In this document: piece after piece, positions 5,156-7,705 of the stretch | Position numbering within the stretch: the first letter of the stretch is position 1 | How the letters are laid out: every line of letters begins with the position of its first letter | Source: Actinomycetes bacterium | GTDB lineage: Bacteria; Actinomycetota; Actinomycetes; Mycobacteriales; Micromonosporaceae | Direction of reading: 5' to 3' | DNA length: 7,705 nucleotides | Assembly: GCA_023437285.1 (NCBI GenBank) | Contig: JAEZGP010000119.1 | Location: 1 to 7,705, forward strand | Translations under genes and position numbers: made by a program | Notes under the pieces: generated by a model | The model's input: the letters and a program-made list of their open reading frames with translations, nothing else | Told to the model about the DNA's origin: nothing | Databases searched by the model: none

Positions 5156-5797
5156 ATGAAGCTGGTGGGCGGTAGCCGTCGCGGCATGCCAACTCTCTAC
5201 CGCATCGTGCAGTACTGGAGGGTCAGGCACGGTGAGGTCTTCCCGAACCTGCAAGCGTCCTACATCGGCTGGGGCGAGCCGTTCTGTTTCAGATGTGGCT
5301 GGTTGGCGCCGGTGGACGATACCCGCGCGACCCTTGCCGCCGTGTGGAACTCGGCCCGAGGCTGGCTCGAACGCGCGCACTTGCAGGATCTGGCTCTCGG
5401 CGGCTCCAATGGGCCGGAAAACCTAGTTCCGCTGTGTCGACAGTGCCACGACATCATGGATCCCTGCAAAAACAGGGCGGAAGCGATCGCATACGTCAAT
5501 GACGGGATTCCAGCCGATAGCTGGTGGCAGATGCACACCGATGCCATCTTCGGCCCTGGAGCGGACTTCGACATTCCTTGTAAGACGAAGATCATGAGGG
5601 ACACGTACATCCGGTGGGTTGAGCACATGCGCACGATGGAAGCTGCCAAGCATGGCGATCGGCACGCGGTGAAACGGCTAGAGGGCATCCTGGAGCGGGC
5701 TAGGCGCATCGCGGAACGCGAGGGACGAAGCTTTACGGTCACCATCGATGACCTACGAGCGGTCAACATCGGTGGAGATGGGATCTCGACCGGGTGA
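5156..5797 (+). CDS. HNH endonuclease domain protein (cytoplasmic, possibly acquired)
   Basis: The product of about 213 residues has a zinc-ribbon HNH nuclease motif. Numbered from ATG 5156, a CFRC pair lies at 44-47, ERAHL at 72-76 (H75 the likely general base), then GGSNGPENLVPLC with N89, and CRQCH at 94-98. The four Cys are suited to bind structural zinc. The C-terminal half is charged and helical (about 155-190) with no recognised domain. There is no signal peptide. HNH enzymes of this plan occur as homing, phage or restriction nucleases, and the substrate is open. GGGGAGG abuts ATG 5156, so the GTG at 5165, nine bases after GGAGG, may be the true start. Base use differs from its neighbours: 5461-5640 has 102 G/C in 180 bases (57%), against 40 of 60 in 4201-4260 and 44 of 60 in 4441-4500. 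That suggests transfer. It is unrelated to the secreted HNH protein. Confidence 0.85.
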   Translation: MKLVGGSRRGMPTLYRIVQYWRVRHGEVFPNLQASYIGWGEPFCFRCGWLAPVDDTRATLAAVWNSARGWLERAHLQDLALGGSNGPENLVPLCRQCHDIMDPCKNRAEAIAYVNDGIPADSWWQMHTDAIFGPGADFDIPCKTKIMRDTYIRWVEHMRTMEAAKHGDRHAVKRLEGILERARRIAEREGRSFTVTIDDLRAVNIGGDGISTG

Positions 5798-5829
5798 CGG
5801 CCTGTATGGCACGTCGCGAGGCTTCACCC
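5792..5829 (+). terminator. Hairpin overlapping the HNH stop codon, likely terminator
   Basis: GGGTGA (5792-5797, containing the TGA) pairs with TCACCC (5824-5829). Inside it, GCCT (5800-5803) pairs with AGGC (5819-5822), with a 2x1 internal loop and a 15-base end loop. No T run follows. Its placement at the end of the gene makes a terminator the simplest reading. Confidence 0.45.
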
Positions 5830-5948
5830 ATGGCCAGCGGGGCGCAATGATCTTAAGTCGGCGTACAGGCCTACTCGTCTGTCGCTTGCCTCTTAACCGG
5901 GGGATATGCCGGCGGAACAAGATCCCGGTACACCCTGGGTTCAGCACG

Positions 5949-5970
5949 CGCCGCGCACGCCCCCGCGGCG
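5949..5970 (-). terminator. 7-bp GC hairpin after the membrane-protein gene
   Basis: CGCCGCG at 5949-5955 pairs perfectly with CGCGGCG at 5964-5970 around an 8-base loop. It lies 26 bases beyond the stop of the minus-strand membrane protein, between two convergent genes. There is no U tract, so termination is inferred from place and stem strength. Confidence 0.45.
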
Positions 5971-5995
5971 GACGTCAGAGCGGCCGGCGTGGTTC

Positions 5996-6508
5996 TCATC
6001 GGGGGGCGATGTCGCGGGCAAGGTGGGACGTCCGTAGGCCGTGTGAGCGTAGTCGGCGCAGGTCCGCGCGCGTGTCGTGCATGAGCTGGACGTGAAAGTA
6101 GTTGACATGCTCCAGGACGGCGAACAACGCAAACGCCAGTCCCGGCCAGGAGTTGCGGCCCGGGTCCGTTGCGGCGGCGAATCCGGTGACCACGAGGCCG
6201 GCGGCCAGCAGCAACGGGTTGACGATACGGGCCGCGCGAAAGGCCGCCACTCCTGCAATGTGGGGGCGGCGAACCCGGATCTGATGAAGTTTGGCTATCC
6301 AGTACGCGCCGCCCTGCAGCAGCAGGAGCGCGAACACGCCGAAGCCGACCAGGTTGGGCACCGTAGCCGGCAGCCCGACCAGCCCGAACCACACCCCGCC
6401 CTGTAGGGGGATGTTCACGAGTTCCAGTACAGCCAGCGAGCGCAGGCGTCCGCGAACGGTTCGACTGGGTGCTGCGCTGGTAGGGACGGTCCGCACACTA
6501 GCCATCAT
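5996..6508 (-). CDS. Four-helix integral membrane protein, uncharacterised
   Basis: The 170-residue protein has an Arg-rich N-terminus (to about 25) and four hydrophobic segments at about 26-47 (ELVNIPLQGGVWFGLVGL), 50-72, 95-113 and 121-142. The last contains a His-bearing motif, LEHVNYFHVQLMHDT, at 132-146. The C-terminal tail is charged, with DLRRLRSHGLRTSHLARD. It resembles actinobacterial membrane proteins of unknown function that keep the EHVNYFH segment; I know of no named domain or activity. The clustered His (134, 139, 144) might bind a metal or heme, but this is speculation. The start is ATG 6508, with a second ATG at 6505; neither has a clear ribosome site. It is divergent from the Uma2 gene and convergent with the HNH gene. 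The hydrophobic pattern and absence of better frames support a real gene. Confidence 0.8.
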   Translation of the reverse strand: MMASVRTVPTSAAPSRTVRGRLRSLAVLELVNIPLQGGVWFGLVGLPATVPNLVGFGVFALLLLQGGAYWIAKLHQIRVRRPHIAGVAAFRAARIVNPLLLAAGLVVTGFAAATDPGRNSWPGLAFALFAVLEHVNYFHVQLMHDTRADLRRLRSHGLRTSHLARDIAPR

Positions 6509-6746
6509 GGGTCATGAACCGTGCGCTCGACGCCGGGAGAACGGGATGCACGTACCGTGGCGCTTCTCCGCCTCGGTCGGTCCTGATCAACGCGCGAAAC
6601 ACGTCGAGTACCTCGGGAAATGAGTCAAAACACGTAGGGTCGCCGCAATCAGGCGCGACTGCGGTAGGCATCGCGCGTCGTCGGGTGCGGCGTCGTTGTC
6701 GTCATGGCAGGCTGGTGGAAGGATCCGCTGGGAGGTGAGTTCGCCG
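6509..6746. other. Divergent intergenic region between membrane-protein and Uma2 genes
   Basis: This stretch of 238 bases has no credible gene. It should hold promoters for both directions. On the plus strand TTGTCG (6696-6701) and AAGGAT (6719-6724) are 17 bases apart, one change each from TTGACG and TAGGAT, ahead of the Uma2 gene. On the minus strand a lone TTGACT lies near 6622-6627 without a good -10 partner. Confidence 0.4.
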
Positions 6747-7301
6747 ATGAGCGTGGCCGTGCTGGAGCACGACGGTCCGTGGACCGAGGACGACTATTTC
6801 GCGCTCGGCGAGACGTCGAACCGGATCGAGCTGTTCGATGGGAGTCTGCTGGTGAGTCCGGCACCGACGATGCGTCATCAGCACATCTCCCGCCGGGTGG
6901 CCGGCCTGCTCGATCCCGGCGCGGACGCTGTCGATCTCTGGGTCTTTGAGGCCATCAATGTCCGCCTGACGACCGGGCGGATCTTCATCCCGGATCTGGT
7001 GGTCACGCCGATCGACAGCGGAACAGTCGTCGACGCTGCCGACGTGGTGTTGATCGGCGAAGTCGTGTCCCCGGGAAACGCCGGCGCGGACCGGGTACTG
7101 AAAATGCAGTTGTACGCCACCGCGCGTATCGAGTGGTACCTGCTCATTGAGCCGGCTGCCGATTCCGTGACGCTGCGACTGCTTCGCCTGGAGGGCGACC
7201 ACTACGTCGAGCATGCCGTCGCCAAGGACGGGCAGACGCTGCAGTCCGAAACGCCCTTTGACTTCAGCATCGACTCGGGTGCCCTGCTGCGCCGCCGATG
7301 A
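6747..7301 (+). CDS. Uma2-family endonuclease-like protein (DUF820)
   Basis: The 184-residue product shows the Uma2/DUF820 pattern, a PD-(D/E)XK nuclease fold common in multiple copies in actinomycetes and cyanobacteria. TEDDYFAL opens the domain (13-20). [15 protein letters not shown] at 26-40 supplies E28, and H46 follows. The catalytic FIPDLVV is at 80-86 (P82-D83). EVVSP at 105-109 (E105) is followed by [20 protein letters not shown] with K119 and Y123. The catalytic residues are all kept, so activity is plausible. Biological roles of the family are largely unproved. ATG 6747 is chosen because GGGAGGTG (6730-6737) lies nine bases upstream; an in-frame start at 6696 lacks one and adds 17 residues with no family match. 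No partner gene is attached. A CCGATG/CATCGG hairpin overlaps the stop. Confidence 0.92.
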   Translation: MSVAVLEHDGPWTEDDYFALGETSNRIELFDGSLLVSPAPTMRHQHISRRVAGLLDPGADAVDLWVFEAINVRLTTGRIFIPDLVVTPIDSGTVVDAADVVLIGEVVSPGNAGADRVLKMQLYATARIEWYLLIEPAADSVTLRLLRLEGDHYVEHAVAKDGQTLQSETPFDFSIDSGALLRRR

Positions 7302-7316
7302 TGGTGCCGGCATCGG
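7295..7316 (+). terminator. Small hairpin at the end of the Uma2 gene
   Basis: CCGATG (7295-7300) pairs with CATCGG (7311-7316) around a 10-base loop, overlapping the TGA at 7299-7301. The stem is only 6 bp and no T run follows, so this is weak evidence for a terminator. Confidence 0.25.
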
Positions 7317-7357
7317 ATTGAACGCGGACAGCCGGTTTCGTCAACGGGAAGGCGGGC

Positions 7358-7375
7358 ATGGTGACCTCCTGCTGA
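7358..7375 (+). pseudogene. Terminal codons of the secreted-HNH gene left in front of DUF1992 copy 2
   Basis: ATG GTG ACC TCC TGC TGA encodes MVTSC and a stop, against MLTSC and a stop at 4356-4373. The spacing to the following DUF1992 start is 21 bases, against 20 in copy 1. Further left only GGAAGGCGG (7347-7355) may match the HNH end (near GAAGGCGG in copy 1, with a 12-base gap). The rest of the HNH gene is absent. This is a scar showing that copy 2 came from an HNH-DUF1992 pair. Confidence 0.65.
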
Positions 7376-7396
7376 GCCGGTGGAACAATGACCTGT

Positions 7397-7705
7397 ATGA
7401 CGGAGCCGCGGTTCGAGTCGGTGGTGGACCGCCAGATCCGGCTCGCGGCCGAGCGGGGCGAGTTCGACAACCTGCCGGGTGCCGGCAAGCCGCTGCCCAA
7501 CTGGGGCGGGCAGGACGACGAACTGTGGTGGATCAAGGACAACCTGCGCCGTGAGGGCCTGACGAGCGAGGCGATGCTGCCCACCTCGCTGCAACTGGCC
7601 CGGGAGGGGGAGCGGCTGCCGGAACGGGTCCGCGCCATGTTGTCGGAGCAGGTGGTGCGCGAGGCGGTGGCCGACCTCAACGAGCGGATCGTCGCGTACG
7701 CGCAC
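7397..7705 (+). CDS. DUF1992 (DnaJ-C28 conserved domain) protein, copy 2, partial
   Basis: The first 103 codons are visible, with the end outside the window. The protein matches copy 1 in 99 of 103 residues; the changes are Y49N, V71G, M98I and A99V. The DUF1992 signature (RQIRLAAERGEFDNLPGAGK) is intact. Of nine base changes five are silent, so the copies have drifted rather than being a recent exact duplication or assembly echo. The ribosome site is weaker than in copy 1: GGTGGAA replaces the GGGAG stretch, so it may be less well translated. The in-frame ATG at 7388 is an alternative start. No intact HNH gene precedes it; the Uma2 gene ends 95 bases upstream. Whether this copy is full length cannot be told. 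Confidence 0.9.
   Translation, partial: MTEPRFESVVDRQIRLAAERGEFDNLPGAGKPLPNWGGQDDELWWIKDNLRREGLTSEAMLPTSLQLAREGERLPERVRAMLSEQVVREAVADLNERIVAYAH

Larger units (their letters stand above)
7358..7705 (+). repeat. Direct repeat copy 2 (runs off the right edge)
   Basis: This is the partner of 4356-4702, in the same orientation, 3,003 bases apart in the coding part. The repeat certainly continues to the window end; whether it includes the DUF1992 tail and the DUF2238 region cannot be seen. Confidence 0.92.

Noticed and set aside
5880..5945. Possible tRNA or structured RNA in the convergent intergenic region
   Set aside because: No T-loop consensus or acceptor stem could be built on either strand. 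Only an imperfect ACCGGG/CCCGGT pairing with a long loop was found.
6702..7313. 203-codon minus-strand frame opposite the Uma2 gene
   Set aside because: Antisense shadow; the plus strand carries all Uma2 catalytic residues.
7202..7705. Minus-strand frames opposite DUF1992 copy 2, similar to frames opposite copy 1
   Set aside because: Their similarity to each other only reflects the DNA duplication; the sense strand encodes the conserved domain.
1..7705. CRISPR array, transposase, integrase or complete restriction/defence system
   Set aside because: No regularly spaced repeats, no mobile-element enzyme and no second subunit for any of the nuclease-like genes were found. The HNH and Uma2 genes stand alone.

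Overview
The window is high-GC DNA with GTG starts, GGAGG-type ribosome sites and densely packed genes. It looks like an actinobacterial chromosome. The families present (MerR-HEAT, two-domain VOC proteins, secreted HNH nuclease, DUF1992, Uma2, excisionase-type antitoxin) fit filamentous or Micromonospora-like actinomycetes, but the genus cannot be fixed from sequence alone. No tRNA, rRNA, CRISPR array or transposase was found.

Left part (1-2057, minus strand): a tightly coupled three-gene operon. A HEAT-repeat protein comes first (2004-1327). A MerR regulator whose C-terminal half is HEAT repeats follows (1333-254). A small uncharacterised protein follows, with its end outside the window (257-1). 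Both junctions overlap, by 7 and 3 bases. Just upstream of the operon is a MerR-type promoter: TTGACT, a 19-base spacer carrying an imperfect dyad, then a weak -10. The operon is therefore probably controlled by its own MerR protein.

Middle (2200-3622): a double VOC (glyoxalase-fold) protein on the minus strand. Next to it is the 11-codon tail of another VOC gene, left as a scrap. Then comes an excisionase-type HTH protein of the antitoxin kind, with no PIN toxin after it, and a strong 10-bp-stem inverted repeat.

Right part (3741-7705): a secreted HNH (GmrSD/DUF1524-like) nuclease is followed 20 bases later by a DUF1992 gene. After them come the C-terminal remnant of a DUF2238 (YjdF-like) membrane protein, a lower-GC cytoplasmic HNH endonuclease, a four-helix membrane protein and a Uma2-family nuclease. 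The window ends inside a second copy of the DUF1992 gene, about 97% identical over 309 bp. This copy still carries the last codons and stop of the secreted-HNH gene in front of it. The segment between the copies is thus bracketed by direct repeats spaced 3,003 bp. It holds one decayed gene and one gene of differing base composition, as expected for a duplicated and then remodelled accessory region.

No complete defence system is visible. The most promising points are the MerR/HEAT operon with its own operator and the repeat-bracketed, nuclease-rich segment.
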